IMG/VR virus record: IMGVR_UViG_3300017767_000003
Coordinates: 1 to 64,000 of that record
Length of the DNA stretch: 64,000 nucleotides
Strand: one strand, 5' to 3'
Source: a virus
Every line of letters begins with the position of its first letter. Position 1 is the stretch's first letter. The position numbers were made by a program, and so were the translations under genes. This document shows positions 40,700 through 50,704 of this stretch, piece after piece. The notes under the pieces are model-generated. The model was not told the DNA's origin and searched no databases. It saw only the letters and a list, made by a program, of their open reading frames with translations.

Positions 40700-43198
40700 A
40701 TGGATTTTTACACTAATGTAGCACGCACACGAGACAAGATATTAGTAACAGGTTATCAAGGCAATAAGAAGGTAAAACTTCAAGTTGCCTATCGACCTAA
40801 TCACTACGTCAAATCTAAGAAAGGACAAACCGCTTATAGGTCTTTAGACGGACAACCACTTGAGGTTGTCAATCTAAATTCTATGGGTGGTGCACGTAAG
40901 TTCAGAGAACAATATGAACAAGTGGAAGGATTTGATATCCACGGTTATGACCGTTATGTCTACACTTATATTGCAGATAAGTTTCAAGGTACAATAGAAC
41001 CTAATACCAAACTCATTCGTGTCGCCTCACTTGATATTGAGTGTGAGTGTGAAGAAGGGTTTCCTGACCCTATGGAAGCGAAAGAGAAAGTCAACGCAAT
41101 CACAATCAAACCATTCGGTAAGAACTCAGTTACATTTGGACTCGGCCCATGGGACGCACCTGACAATGTTGACTATGTCGATTGTCAAGATGAAGCATTC
41201 TTACTAGAAGCATTTATAAAGTATTGGGACAAACAATCATTTGATATCATAACTGGTTGGAATGTAAACTCATTTGATATTACATATCTTTGTAATCGTA
41301 TTGATAGATTATTTGGTGACGGGTATCACAAAAAACTTTCGCCTTGGAGAATGTCAGACGTAAGAGAATTCACTCAGTATGGATATCAAAAGAATCAAGT
41401 ATACAATCTCTATGGTGTGAATGTTCTTGACTATCTTGAACTGTATAGAAAAAATACATTTATCAAACAAGAGAGTTACAAACTTGACCACATAGCACAA
41501 GTTGAACTGGGTAAAGGAAAACTAGATTATTCAGAGTACGGTTCTTTACACACATTATACAGAACTAATTATCCGTTGTTCTTAGAATACAATGTCCGTG
41601 ACGTAGAACTGATTGAAGAACTGGAAGACAAACTTGGTTTCATTGAGTTGATTCAATCAATGGCGTATACTGCTAAGTGTAATTATGCAGACACATTTGG
41701 AATGGTGAAATATTGGGAAACCATTATTTACAACTTCCTCAAGGAACAAGGAATCCAAACACCACCACAGAAATTACGTGGACAAGAAAAGACCAATAAG
41801 ATTGAGGGTGCTTACGTAAAAGAACCATTGGTTGGCGGTCATGACTGGGTTGTAAGTTTCGACTTGAACTCATTGTATCCACATATTATTATGCAGTATA
41901 ATATCTCGCCTGAGAAAATGATTAGGGGTAAGGTAGATACTTCTGTAGAAAAATTACTTACTGGTAAACAGACAATCAAAGGTGATTATGCTGTAACACC
42001 AAACGGTGCACAATTCAAAAAAGACAAACAAGGTTTTCTTCCTGAACTCATGGAACAATTCTATGACGAAAGAAAGTTATGGAAGAAGAAAATGATTGGA
42101 TATCAAATTGAACTGGAAAGTGTTTCGGATAAGAAACAACGTACAGTTTTAGAAACAAAAATCAAACGTGCGTATAACAACCAACAAGTTCGTAAGATTG
42201 CATTGAACAGTGCTTATGGTGCTCTTGCTAATCAGTGGTTTGCATTCTTTTCTGTAGACCTTGCAGAAGCAATTACGACTTCGGGTCAGTTGATTATTCA
42301 GTGGGGTGAGAAAACAATCAATGATTGGTTGAATCAAGTTCTCAAGACAGAAGACAAAGACTATGTGATTGCAATCGATACTGATTCATTGTATATCACT
42401 CTTGACGATTTAGTGAAACAAGTCTTTCCCGAAGATACACCGAAGGCAAAAATTATTGACTTCATTAATACTATCTCAGAAGATACTATTGAACCTGTAC
42501 TTGCAAAAGGATATGATAAACTTGCAAAAGATACAAATGCATTCCAACAGAAAATGCAAATGGGTCGTGAGGTAATTGCAGACAGAGGTATTTGGACTGC
42601 TAAGAAGAGATACATTCTTAACGTACATGATAACGAAGGAGTCAGACTCAGAGAACCTAAACTGAAAATGATGGGCATAGAAACTGCAAAGTCTTCTACA
42701 CCACAATGGGTTAGAGGTAAACTTACAGACGCATTTAATGTTGTCATGAATGGAACAGAACAAGACCTATGGGAGTTTGTAGAAAAAGCACGAAGAGACT
42801 TTAGAACGCTACCGCCTGAGGACGTTGCATTCCCTAGAGGTTGCCGTGGTCTCAGACAATACTCAGATAGAACAACTATCTACAGTAAAGGAACACCAAT
42901 ACATGTGAGAGGTGCATTGTTATACAATCATTTACTTACACAGAAGAATCTTGACATGAGATACGAAGTAATCAAAGAAGCAGAACAATTACATTTCTCA
43001 TATTTGACTACACCGAATCCTATCAATGAGAATGTGATATCTTTCATTGGAGCGTTACCAAAAGAATTTGACCTGCATAGATTTATTGACCATGACAAAC
43101 AGTTTGATAAAGCATTTGTTGAACCACTAAAAGCAGTCATTGGACTAGTAGGTTGGAATCCTGAACCAGTTGCAAGTTTAGATAGTTTCTTTACATAA
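40700..43198 (+). CDS. 43: Family B DNA polymerase gp43
   Basis: 832 residues (T4 898). Exonuclease motifs: LDIECEC (Exo I), ITGWNVNSFDITYLCNRI (Exo II), YNVRDVELIEEL (Exo III). Polymerase motifs: SFDLNSLYPHIIMQ (A), RKIALNSAYGALANQWF (B), AIDTDSLYI (C, DTDS). Replicates the phage genome with gp45, gp44/62 and gp41/61. The C-terminal end VASLDSFFT should hold the clamp-binding peptide. Complete, no intein or intron seen. Confidence 0.97.
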   Translation: MDFYTNVARTRDKILVTGYQGNKKVKLQVAYRPNHYVKSKKGQTAYRSLDGQPLEVVNLNSMGGARKFREQYEQVEGFDIHGYDRYVYTYIADKFQGTIEPNTKLIRVASLDIECECEEGFPDPMEAKEKVNAITIKPFGKNSVTFGLGPWDAPDNVDYVDCQDEAFLLEAFIKYWDKQSFDIITGWNVNSFDITYLCNRIDRLFGDGYHKKLSPWRMSDVREFTQYGYQKNQVYNLYGVNVLDYLELYRKNTFIKQESYKLDHIAQVELGKGKLDYSEYGSLHTLYRTNYPLFLEYNVRDVELIEELEDKLGFIELIQSMAYTAKCNYADTFGMVKYWETIIYNFLKEQGIQTPPQKLRGQEKTNKIEGAYVKEPLVGGHDWVVSFDLNSLYPHIIMQYNISPEKMIRGKVDTSVEKLLTGKQTIKGDYAVTPNGAQFKKDKQGFLPELMEQFYDERKLWKKKMIGYQIELESVSDKKQRTVLETKIKRAYNNQQVRKIALNSAYGALANQWFAFFSVDLAEAITTSGQLIIQWGEKTINDWLNQVLKTEDKDYVIAIDTDSLYITLDDLVKQVFPEDTPKAKIIDFINTISEDTIEPVLAKGYDKLAKDTNAFQQKMQMGREVIADRGIWTAKKRYILNVHDNEGVRLREPKLKMMGIETAKSSTPQWVRGKLTDAFNVVMNGTEQDLWEFVEKARRDFRTLPPEDVAFPRGCRGLRQYSDRTTIYSKGTPIHVRGALLYNHLLTQKNLDMRYEVIKEAEQLHFSYLTTPNPINENVISFIGALPKEFDLHRFIDHDKQFDKAFVEPLKAVIGLVGWNPEPVASLDSFFT

Positions 43199-43213
43199 TA
43201 AATAGACCCTTTT

Positions 43214-43221
43214 CATAAATA
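43214..43221 (+). promoter_or_regulatory. Late-type promoter for the thermonuclease
   Basis: CATAAATA with six bases to ATG 43228; one mismatch to the late octamer. Predicted start within one base of the ATG. Confidence 0.45.
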
Positions 43222-43227
43222 AAGGGT

Positions 43228-43689
43228 ATGTATGAATATAGAGCAAAAATTTTAAAAGTCATAGATGGTGACACTGTTGATGTGGATATCGACCTAGGTT
43301 TTGGCGTAGTCTTAACAGACGAAAGAGTCAGAATGATGGGCATCGATACACCCGAAAGCCGTACTAGAGATAAAGTTGAAAAAACTTTTGGTAAAGCTTC
43401 AAAGGCACGTCTGATTGAAATTTTAGGCAAAGAAACTATATTACAAACGCAAATTAATAGAAATGGCGAAGATATGAAGGGGAAGTTCGGTAGAATATTA
43501 GGTGACTTCCAAATTGAAATTGACGGTGAAACTAAACTTGCTACCCAAGTATTAGTAGAAGAGGGACATGCAGTTCCTTATTTTGGTGGTTCAAAAGAAG
43601 AGATTCGAGAACAACATATGATTAATAGAAAAAGATTAATTGACGAAGAAGTTGTAATAATGTCTTATGATAAAGCAGGAGTTCAATAA
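43228..43689 (+). CDS. Staphylococcal-nuclease-like endonuclease
   Basis: 153 residues of the SNc fold: KVIDGDTVDVDIDLGFG, VRMMGIDTPESRTRD (Arg and Asp of the active site), GKFGRILGDFQIE and VLVEEGHAVPYFGG. It cleaves DNA or RNA with calcium. No signal peptide, so it acts in the cytoplasm, perhaps in host DNA breakdown. Common in marine T4-like phages. It overlaps the next small gene by one base. Confidence 0.88.
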   Translation: MYEYRAKILKVIDGDTVDVDIDLGFGVVLTDERVRMMGIDTPESRTRDKVEKTFGKASKARLIEILGKETILQTQINRNGEDMKGKFGRILGDFQIEIDGETKLATQVLVEEGHAVPYFGGSKEEIREQHMINRKRLIDEEVVIMSYDKAGVQ

Positions 43690-43859
43690 TGTTAATTGAG
43701 TGGATGGACGTATTTTATATAACCATGATAGGTATAATATTTGCATTCATAATTCACATTGAAACAGAACTCCATACGATTAAGACTATGATTGAAGAAG
43801 TCATAAAGTTTGATGAGTCTAAAAGAATTAAAAACGGTAACGGGCATAAAAAAGATTAG
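43689..43859 (+). CDS. 56-residue membrane protein
   Basis: ATG overlaps the nuclease stop (TAATG). One membrane span VFYITMIGIIFAFIIHI (about residues 8-24), then a charged helix (TIKTMIEEVIKFDESKRI). Not recognised. The tail end lies just before the uvsX promoter. Confidence 0.55.
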   Translation: MLIEWMDVFYITMIGIIFAFIIHIETELHTIKTMIEEVIKFDESKRIKNGNGHKKD

Positions 43860-43866
43860 AAAACCC

Positions 43867-43896
43867 CTTACAGAAATTTATTATACATAGTATAAT
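43867..43896 (+). promoter_or_regulatory. Early/middle-type promoter for uvsX
   Basis: AAAACCC then CTTACA (43867-43872), 18 bases, TATAAT (43891-43896). The ATG at 43921 lies 18 bases after the predicted start and has its own GGAGAAG ribosome site, unlike the leaderless members. Confidence 0.72.
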
Positions 43897-43920
43897 AGGT
43901 ATACATTATGGAGAAGTGTT

Positions 43921-44976
43921 ATGTCATTTATTAAAGACTTAGTAAAGTCCACTGGGAACGAATACGCTAGTGTTGTTTCCGATGGCGTGGCTGCTGGAGA
44001 CGTTGACTCGTTTATTGATACGGGTTCTTATATCTTCAACGCCTTATTGAGTGGTTCACTAAAAGGTGGATTACCTAAAAACAAAATCACTGCACTTGCA
44101 GGTGAGTCTGCCACTGGTAAGACTTTCTTTGCATTGGGTATGGTCAAACAATTCTTGGAAGACCACCCTGAAGCTGCTGTGATTTACTTTGAATCAGAAT
44201 CTGCACTAACGAAAGATATGATTGAGGAAAGAGGAATCGATTCCAATCGTATAGTTATCGTGCCTGTAGTGACGGTTCAAGAATTCAGAAACCAATCGCT
44301 GAATATACTTGATAAGTATCTTGAGACAGAAGAGTCAGAACGTCCACCTATGATGTTTGTACTTGATTCTCTTGGTATGCTATCAACTACTAAAGAGATT
44401 GAAGATACTGCAGAAGGAAAAGAGACAAGAGATATGACTCGAGCACAAATTACTAAGGGTGCATTCAGAGTTCTAACTCTTAAACTTGGACGTGCAAAAG
44501 TGCCAATGATTGTAACCAATCACACTTATGACGTTATAGGTTCCATGTTCCCACAAAAAGAAATGGGTGGTGGTTCAGGTCTTAAGTATGCGGCCTCTTC
44601 AATTATATTCTTGTCAAAAAGGAAAGAGAAGGACGGTACAGAAATCATTGGTAATATCATTCATTGTAAGAATGCTAAATCAAGATTGACTGTGGAAAAC
44701 AGAATGGTAGATGTCAGACTTACATATGATAAAGGTCTTGATAGATACTATGGGTTACTTGACCTTGCACTTGCCTTTGACGTATTCAAAAAACAAGGAA
44801 CGAGAGTTCTTTTACCAACAGGTAAAACAGAATACGGTAAGTCAATCAATAACAATCCTGAAAAGTATTTTACAGAAGACGTTATGGATAAATTAGAAGA
44901 AGTAGTTAATGAGTATTTTAAGTATGGAAAATCAAGCGAGACTGGAACAGACGATTCTCAAGAATCTAGTTCTTAA
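43921..44976 (+). CDS. uvsX: RecA-like recombinase UvsX
   Basis: 351 residues (T4 391). Walker [18 protein letters not shown] (about residues 58-74), [15 protein letters not shown], Walker [12 protein letters not shown], and [20 protein letters not shown] (DNA-binding loop region) identify UvsX. It performs strand exchange with UvsY. The acidic end ([14 protein letters not shown]) overlaps gene 41 by up to 68 bases. Confidence 0.95.
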   Translation: MSFIKDLVKSTGNEYASVVSDGVAAGDVDSFIDTGSYIFNALLSGSLKGGLPKNKITALAGESATGKTFFALGMVKQFLEDHPEAAVIYFESESALTKDMIEERGIDSNRIVIVPVVTVQEFRNQSLNILDKYLETEESERPPMMFVLDSLGMLSTTKEIEDTAEGKETRDMTRAQITKGAFRVLTLKLGRAKVPMIVTNHTYDVIGSMFPQKEMGGGSGLKYAASSIIFLSKRKEKDGTEIIGNIIHCKNAKSRLTVENRMVDVRLTYDKGLDRYYGLLDLALAFDVFKKQGTRVLLPTGKTEYGKSINNNPEKYFTEDVMDKLEEVVNEYFKYGKSSETGTDDSQESSS

Positions 44977-46312
44977 CGAAACATTTAGTAGAAAAGTATT
45001 ACCCTACATTAAGGGTTCGTATTTCACTGAGATGGACGAAAGGACTGTCTTCTCAGAGATATCTGATTACTTTTTAAAGTTCAACCAGCCCCCTACAACT
45101 GAGGCACTTCTCATAAATCTAGATAGTAATGAAGAGTTATCTGATAACATTCTAGGTTCAGCAAAATCAGTTGTAGCGGGGTTCGGTTCTTTTGAGGAAG
45201 ATACTCCTGTAGAATGGTTGACGGAAGAAACTGAGAAGTGGTGCCAAGACAGAGCAATCTATCTTGCACTTATGGACAGTATTGAAGTCGTAGACAAAAA
45301 GTCTCAAAGGTCTACAGGTGAGATTCCTGAATTATTGAAAGACGCCTTATCAGTTACATTTGACGCAAACGTAGGTCATAATGTATTAGAAGACTCGGAG
45401 AAAAGATTTGAGTTTTATACTACAGAAGAAGAGAAGATACCATTTGATTTGGAATACTTCAACAAAGTGACTAAGGGTGGATTACCAAACAAAACTTTGA
45501 ACATTTGTCTCGCAGGAACAGGTGTTGGTAAATCACTATTCATGTGTCACTGTGCTTCTGCTCACTTACTTATGGGTAAGAATGTATTGTACATTACCAT
45601 GGAAATGGCAGAAGAAAGAATCGCAGAAAGAATCGATTCAAACATTATGAATGTACCAATCAAAGAACTGCCTGATATGTCTAAGTCAATGTATGGTAAG
45701 AAGATTGAAAAACTAAAAGACAAAACAAAAGGTAGAGTATTCATTAAAGAATATCCTACAGCAGCTGCTCATGTTGGACACTTTAGACACTTACTACAAG
45801 AACTAGAACTCAAGAAAGATTTTAAACCCGATATAATCTATATCGATTATCTAAACATATGTGGGTCATTACGTATCAGACCTGGCGCTGGTGCAAACTC
45901 TTACACATTGGTCAAGAGTATTGCTGAAGAAATGCGTGGTCTTGCGGTTGAATATGACGTGCCCATTATGAGTGCAACACAAACTACAAGAAGTGGTTTT
46001 GGTTCTACCGATATTGGTTTAGAAGATACCTCAGAATCATTTGGATTACCTGCAACAGCAGACTTTATGTTTGCTTTGATTACGTCTGAGGAACTAGAAG
46101 AGTTAGACCAAATGGTGGTCAAACAATTGAAAAACAGATACAACGACCCTACAGTATTCAAAAGATTTGTTTTGGGTGTTGATAGAAGTCGTATGAAATT
46201 CTATGACTGTGAACAAGAAGCACAGGAAGAACTCGTTGATAGTGCAATTGCACAGGAAGACGACACGCCTGTAATGGACAGAAATGAGAAATTCAAGGAC
46301 TTTAAAATATAA
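44909..46312 (+). CDS. 41: Replicative helicase gp41 (DnaB type)
   Basis: 467 residues from ATG 44909; ATG 44924 is an alternative. Walker [15 protein letters not shown] (about residues 203-216), [19 protein letters not shown], Walker [13 protein letters not shown] and [14 protein letters not shown] fit the DnaB/gp41 family. It unwinds the fork with primase gp61. Most of its first 20 codons lie inside the end of uvsX in another frame, an unusually long overlap for this window. Confidence 0.93.
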   Translation: MSILSMENQARLEQTILKNLVLNETFSRKVLPYIKGSYFTEMDERTVFSEISDYFLKFNQPPTTEALLINLDSNEELSDNILGSAKSVVAGFGSFEEDTPVEWLTEETEKWCQDRAIYLALMDSIEVVDKKSQRSTGEIPELLKDALSVTFDANVGHNVLEDSEKRFEFYTTEEEKIPFDLEYFNKVTKGGLPNKTLNICLAGTGVGKSLFMCHCASAHLLMGKNVLYITMEMAEERIAERIDSNIMNVPIKELPDMSKSMYGKKIEKLKDKTKGRVFIKEYPTAAAHVGHFRHLLQELELKKDFKPDIIYIDYLNICGSLRIRPGAGANSYTLVKSIAEEMRGLAVEYDVPIMSATQTTRSGFGSTDIGLEDTSESFGLPATADFMFALITSEELEELDQMVVKQLKNRYNDPTVFKRFVLGVDRSRMKFYDCEQEAQEELVDSAIAQEDDTPVMDRNEKFKDFKI

Positions 46313-46346
46313 AAATACCTAAATAGTAAGACAGTATGGTATTATT

Positions 46347-46523
46347 ATGGCAAAGAATTTGAAATCGCAAGAAGTTCTAGACTTACTACAACAGAAAGTT
46401 AGTTTGAAAAAGGAATTAAGACTTGCAAGAAAACAAAAAGACTCTAATGAGGTGCAACGCCTCAATGGTGCCATATCTTCTATTGACAAACACCTTAGTT
46501 CGACACCATTACAGAAATCATAA
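46347..46523 (+). CDS. 58-residue basic helical protein
   Basis: ATG at 46347: MAKNLKSQEVLDLLQQKVSL then KKELRLARKQKDSNEVQRLN. A charged coiled-coil protein without membrane span. A TTATT-type weak upstream region, no clear ribosome site. It fills the 250-base gap after gp41. Not recognised. Confidence 0.5.
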   Translation: MAKNLKSQEVLDLLQQKVSLKKELRLARKQKDSNEVQRLNGAISSIDKHLSSTPLQKS

Positions 46524-46526
46524 ATA
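46519..46526 (+). promoter_or_regulatory. Late-type promoter
   Basis: CATAAATA overlapping the stop of the preceding small gene; predicted start about 46532, with an AAAGGTGG ribosome site before ATG 46563. Confidence 0.45.
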
Positions 46527-46562
46527 GTAGACAAACACTTCAAAAGGTGGTAGCCTACTATT

Positions 46563-47768
46563 ATGGCAGTTAAAAATTTACATTTAGAACATTTAGAAGA
46601 CGAGATTATCAATAATGGTATTGATGGTGGACGTTCTGCTATCTATTTCCTTATGGAACTACGCAAAATGCTCAAGGGTAATAGTAGTTCACGTGTTAAC
46701 ATGACTGTCAAATGGGACGGTGCACCTGCTATATGGGCAGGGCCTCACCCCGAATCAGGTGAGTTCTTTGTTGCAAAGAAATCTTTATTCACCCAAAAAC
46801 AATTACACTATAAATCAGAACAAGAAATCAAAGACGCACCTGAACTTACAGGTGACCTAGAAGAAAAATTCCTTACTTCATTTAGATATCTTTCAAAAGT
46901 AGGCATGAAAGAAATTCTACAAGGTGATTTAATGTATACTAATGATAAAGGTTCTACTAAATTTGATGACGGTAAGTACATTACATTCCAACCTAATACA
47001 ATTCTATACGCAGTCAAAGAAGATTCAGACTTAGGTAAAAGGATTAAGAAATCAAAAATGGGTATCGTATTTCATACCACATACAGTGGTTCTACCATAG
47101 AAGGATTAGGTGCTAAATTTGGTGCAAATATAAGTGGACTAAAACAAGGTGACGTTTGGATAGATGACGCAACATATAAAGACGTTAGTGGTACAGGTTC
47201 AATGACTGCTAAAGAAGCAATGCATTTATCTAAGATACTAACCGCAACAGGTAAAGCATTCCATGGAATCAAGAAAAATGATTTAACTAAGTTCCAAAAA
47301 GTTATGGCAACTATGGAATCAAAAGGTGCTTCGGGGGCAACATATAAAACATATGCTAACTCACTTATACGTACAGGTGGTAAATTCAAACCAAACTCTC
47401 AAGACTACATAAACTATGTTGGTAAATATTGGGAAGAAAAAATAGTTGCAAAAGTAAAACAAGAAAAGACTAAGAATATCAAAAGAGAGATTGGACAAGA
47501 TTTAATTAAAGAATTAAATGGATTAAGAAAAATGATTGATAATCTTACTGCTTTCCAATCATATTTGGTAGAAGGTAAAATGTTAATTATCAATTGTCTT
47601 AACAGAGTTAAGGGTATAGGAACATTCAAGAAAACAAACAAGGGATTTGAAGTAGTAAATCCCGAAGGTTACGTAGCAATCGATAAAGAAGGTGGTGCTG
47701 TTAAACTGGTAGACCGTATGGAATTTGCCTATAATAACTTCACTGCACAAAAGAATTGGGATAAATAG
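46563..47768 (+). CDS. Phage protein with nucleotidyltransferase/ligase-like KxDG motif
   Basis: 401 residues. The N-terminal VNMTVKWDGAPAIWAGPHPE contains KWDG, the KxDG signature of DNA/RNA ligases and capping enzymes, followed by GEFFVAKKSLF, a strand ILQGDLMYTND (like the ligase motif III position), TFQPNTILYAV and GIVFHTTYSG. The order suggests a ligase-like fold. The usual Arg after DG is replaced by Ala-Pro. The family appears as an unknown in marine T4-like phages (I believe as DUF6267). Late expression is likely from the upstream CATAAATA. Confidence 0.72.
   Translation: MAVKNLHLEHLEDEIINNGIDGGRSAIYFLMELRKMLKGNSSSRVNMTVKWDGAPAIWAGPHPESGEFFVAKKSLFTQKQLHYKSEQEIKDAPELTGDLEEKFLTSFRYLSKVGMKEILQGDLMYTNDKGSTKFDDGKYITFQPNTILYAVKEDSDLGKRIKKSKMGIVFHTTYSGSTIEGLGAKFGANISGLKQGDVWIDDATYKDVSGTGSMTAKEAMHLSKILTATGKAFHGIKKNDLTKFQKVMATMESKGASGATYKTYANSLIRTGGKFKPNSQDYINYVGKYWEEKIVAKVKQEKTKNIKREIGQDLIKELNGLRKMIDNLTAFQSYLVEGKMLIINCLNRVKGIGTFKKTNKGFEVVNPEGYVAIDKEGGAVKLVDRMEFAYNNFTAQKNWDK
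47760..47767 (+). promoter_or_regulatory. Late-type promoter, leaderless geometry
   Basis: GATAAATA across the preceding stop, five bases before ATG 47773; predicted start on the ATG. Confidence 0.55.
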
Positions 47769-47772
47769 AAGT

Positions 47773-48609
47773 ATGTATGACGATTTAATAATAGAAGACG
47801 CAGAATACCAAGGTAAGAAGGTAAAACTGAATGACCCTATCAGAAACCCTAGTGGTAGTAAAAAGAAGTTCAAGGTCTACGTTAAGAACGATAAAGATAA
47901 TGTCGTTAAGGTTGAGTTTGGTGACCCTAATATGGAAATCAAACGTGACGACCCCAAGAGATTAAAAGCATATCGTGCTAGAATGAACTGTGATACAGAC
48001 CCAGGCCCAAAATGGAAAGCAAACTATTGGTCTTGTTGGCAATGGAGAGCAAACGCACCAGTAGATGACGATGTCAAATATGACTTTGAATATTTCTTAG
48101 GTGAAGTAGTATCAATGAAAACTAGACTGAAAATGAAACAGGCATTCAAGAAGAACAAAGCAAAGATACTAAGAGCAAGAAAGAAAGCTGCTAAGAAACC
48201 ACAACTACAGAAAGGTCAGATAGAAAAGAAAGCAGAATTACAGGCACGTAAAGCAATAGAAAAGAAAATTCTTAAAGGTAAATCCAAGAAAGATTTAGGT
48301 GTTGGTGCAAAAGCAGCCCTTGAAAAACAAATGGCGAAGAAACAAAAAGCAATCAAGAAGATTGCTATGAAGATACGTAAAGACGTAATCGCAAAAGAGA
48401 AAGCAAAAATCAAAAAGAAACTTGGGGGTGTGAATGAAGAGTTTGCATTACCAAAATATCCAGCACAAACTGATATCAAATTTAAAGAGGATGATTGGGT
48501 AATTGGTGACCCTGAAAAGGGATATGAGTATGACACCTCTAAGACTGGTGACCAAAACATGGAAATCATGAATGACTTGGTGGATAAAGAAAGGGAGACA
48601 ATGAAGTGA
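47773..48609 (+). CDS. Basic late protein with conserved phage motif
   Basis: 278 residues from ATG 47773 (MYDDLIIEDAEYQGKKVKLN). The block VEFGDPNMEIKRDDPKRLKA then YRARMNCDTDPGPKWKANYW and SCWQW recurs in many marine phage and some virus proteins of unknown role; its Cys pair may bind metal. The middle is an extreme Lys/Ala-rich helix (about residues 120-220), as in packaged internal or DNA-binding proteins. It overlaps the next gene by four bases. Confidence 0.75.
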   Translation: MYDDLIIEDAEYQGKKVKLNDPIRNPSGSKKKFKVYVKNDKDNVVKVEFGDPNMEIKRDDPKRLKAYRARMNCDTDPGPKWKANYWSCWQWRANAPVDDDVKYDFEYFLGEVVSMKTRLKMKQAFKKNKAKILRARKKAAKKPQLQKGQIEKKAELQARKAIEKKILKGKSKKDLGVGAKAALEKQMAKKQKAIKKIAMKIRKDVIAKEKAKIKKKLGGVNEEFALPKYPAQTDIKFKEDDWVIGDPEKGYEYDTSKTGDQNMEIMNDLVDKERETMK

Positions 48610-49892
48610 AATCTTTTAGGTCATTTAACGAGGCAAAAGAAAAGGGTGCTACATTTACATTTGGTAGATTCAATCCACCCACCACTGGTCACGCAAAACT
48701 AGTCAAGAAGTTGGAACAATCTTCCAAAGGTGGTTATGTGCCTTTAATTTACACTTCACATTCAAGTGACCCTAAAAAGAATCCTCTTAGTTACAAACAA
48801 AAAATTACATACCTCAAGAAGTTCTTTCCTAAGATTGGTGTTATCAATACACCTGCACGAACTATCTTTGAAATTGTAGTAGACCTACACAACAAAGGAT
48901 ATACGAATGTACGTATGGTTGTAGGTTCAGATAGAGTCAAAGAGTTTGATATGCTTGTTAAGAAGTATAACGGAAAAAAAGGAAGACACGGTTTCTACAA
49001 ATTCAATTCAATCGACATTATATCTGCTGGTGAACGTGACCCTGACGCAGATGACGTATCAGGAATGAGTGCAAGTAAAATGAGAGCACTTGCTGGTGAA
49101 GGAGACTTTGACGCATTCCAAGAAGGTGTTCCAAGTAAAAACAAAAGATTGGCACAGTCATTATATAAAGACGTTAGAACTGGTATGGGTATCAAAGAAG
49201 AAACTATACCTTGGTATATCAGAGAAGATTTGATTATGGAAGGTGTTTATGACCAAGGAATATTCAAAGCAGTATTTCTTATGGGTGGGCCAGGCAGTGG
49301 TAAATCCACAGTTGTAGATAGACTTGCACTAAAACCACTAGGTTTAAAACTTGTAAACACGGACAAAGCATTTGAAGTGGGACTAAAGAAAGCAGGTTTG
49401 GGACTTGACTTAAGAGGTGCAGACTTCTCTAAAGTTGACCCTGTACGTGCGAAAGCAAAGAAGATTACAGGTATGAATCTAGATAATTATATTGAAGGAA
49501 GACTAGGACTTATATTTGATACCACAGCTGCTAAGTCAAGCAAGATTGCAAACTATAAAAAGATGTTAGACAAACTAGGATACGATTATAAAATGGTATT
49601 CGTAAATACTTCTTTAGATAACGCACAAGCAAGAAACGATATGAGAGCAAGAAAACTACCACCTGAAATAGTAAAGGGTGATTGGGACGCCTCACAAAAA
49701 AATGCAAGTAAATTTAGAGCAATGTTCAAGAAAGATTTTGTAGAGATAACAAATAATGATGATGTTAAATCATTAGAAAAGAAAGCAGACCAGTTGTATA
49801 GTAAACTACTGACATGGACAAGTAAGTTCCCTAGTAACAAAATGGCAATGGCATGGAGAGAACAAGAACTTCTTAAAAAGAAGTCTAAATAA
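48606..49892 (+). CDS. NadR-like fusion: nucleotidyltransferase plus P-loop kinase
   Basis: 428 residues, GTG start overlapping the previous stop (GTGA) with GGGAG eight bases upstream. Domain 1 (about 10-180) is a Rossmann nucleotidyltransferase: FTFGRFNPPTTGH (TxGH motif), RMVVGSDRVKEF and SGMSASKMRAL (ISSTxxR-type). Domain 2 (about 220-400) has Walker A FLMGGPGSGKSTVVDRL. The order matches NadR (NMN adenylyltransferase then ribosylnicotinamide kinase), though the kinase part looks different. Could support NAD synthesis or modify another ligand, perhaps RNA ends. MKSF start as in other late genes. Confidence 0.8.
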   Translation: MKSFRSFNEAKEKGATFTFGRFNPPTTGHAKLVKKLEQSSKGGYVPLIYTSHSSDPKKNPLSYKQKITYLKKFFPKIGVINTPARTIFEIVVDLHNKGYTNVRMVVGSDRVKEFDMLVKKYNGKKGRHGFYKFNSIDIISAGERDPDADDVSGMSASKMRALAGEGDFDAFQEGVPSKNKRLAQSLYKDVRTGMGIKEETIPWYIREDLIMEGVYDQGIFKAVFLMGGPGSGKSTVVDRLALKPLGLKLVNTDKAFEVGLKKAGLGLDLRGADFSKVDPVRAKAKKITGMNLDNYIEGRLGLIFDTTAAKSSKIANYKKMLDKLGYDYKMVFVNTSLDNAQARNDMRARKLPPEIVKGDWDASQKNASKFRAMFKKDFVEITNNDDVKSLEKKADQLYSKLLTWTSKFPSNKMAMAWREQELLKKKSK

Positions 49893-49896
49893 ACAT

Positions 49897-50694
49897 ATGA
49901 GAGTAACAAAAACTTACAAACAATCTGAATGGTTAGTAGAAGGCCCCGAAGAAGCAGCCTCTCTTAAAGCAGACCAAGCACGTGAAGTTGAAGATTTAAA
50001 ACGAAGACACGAAGACGAAGTTGAAAATTTAAAACTGAAACACGAAAGAGAGTCGGAAAGACAATCAAAAAAAGACGAAGCAGAAGCTGAAAGAGAATCA
50101 CAACAAGAAGATACTTTACCTGATATCGAAGATTCAAAATATTTACAAGACGCTGTTGACGAAGGTAAGTTAGTTAGTAGTGTAGACAATGTACTTGATA
50201 TTATTGTTAAAAAACTTAAATCTGAAATGGGTAAAAGATATAAGAAAGATGCAAAAGACGGAATAACATTTATTAGTTCTATAGCAAAAATGGTAGGAAT
50301 TGTAGTATCTGATAAGAAACAAGGGAAAAACAGATTGTTCTTAAAACAAGGTGATGAATTAGAAGAAGGACTTTGGGACAATATCAGAAAGAAAAGAGCT
50401 CGTGGTGAAAAGATGAGAAAGAAGGGTGAAAAAGGAGCTCCAACCCAAGACCAAATTCAAAGAGCACAGGAAGACAAAGAAGAACAGGATAAAGACGTAA
50501 AAGATAAAGAAGGTACTCAACCTAAAAAGTATTACAAAGGTTTAGATAAAAAAACCAAAGAAAAAAGGGACGCACACTTCAAGAAAGGACTAACTGGGCC
50601 TGCGCCTGGCGATGAAGACGAAGATGGCGAACCTACAAAGACTAAAAAATCAGTTCATACTAAAAAGTTTGATAAAATGTTCGGAAAGAACTAA
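49897..50694 (+). CDS. Highly charged late protein with marine-phage motifs
   Basis: 265 residues. An N-terminal coiled coil of KRRHEDEVENLKLKHERESE type is followed by a compact domain (about 75-150; YLQDAVDEGKLVSSVDNVLD). Next come LWDNIRKKRARGEKMRKKGE and a tail KSVHTKKFDKMFGKN. The last two motifs recur in many unrelated marine T4-like phage proteins and may be a shared peptide signal. Unknown function; likely virion-associated from its place. Confidence 0.72.
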   Translation: MRVTKTYKQSEWLVEGPEEAASLKADQAREVEDLKRRHEDEVENLKLKHERESERQSKKDEAEAERESQQEDTLPDIEDSKYLQDAVDEGKLVSSVDNVLDIIVKKLKSEMGKRYKKDAKDGITFISSIAKMVGIVVSDKKQGKNRLFLKQGDELEEGLWDNIRKKRARGEKMRKKGEKGAPTQDQIQRAQEDKEEQDKDVKDKEGTQPKKYYKGLDKKTKEKRDAHFKKGLTGPAPGDEDEDGEPTKTKKSVHTKKFDKMFGKN

Positions 50695-50704
50695 GGATAA
50701 ATAT

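Noticed and set aside
40700-43198. Intein or group I intron in the DNA polymerase gene
   Set aside because: The frame is continuous through motifs A, B and C with normal spacing.
50696-50703. GATAAATA as promoter of the cysteine-rich peptide
   Set aside because: Its predicted start would fall four bases after the ATG, so it could not express this peptide; it may still serve the next gene.
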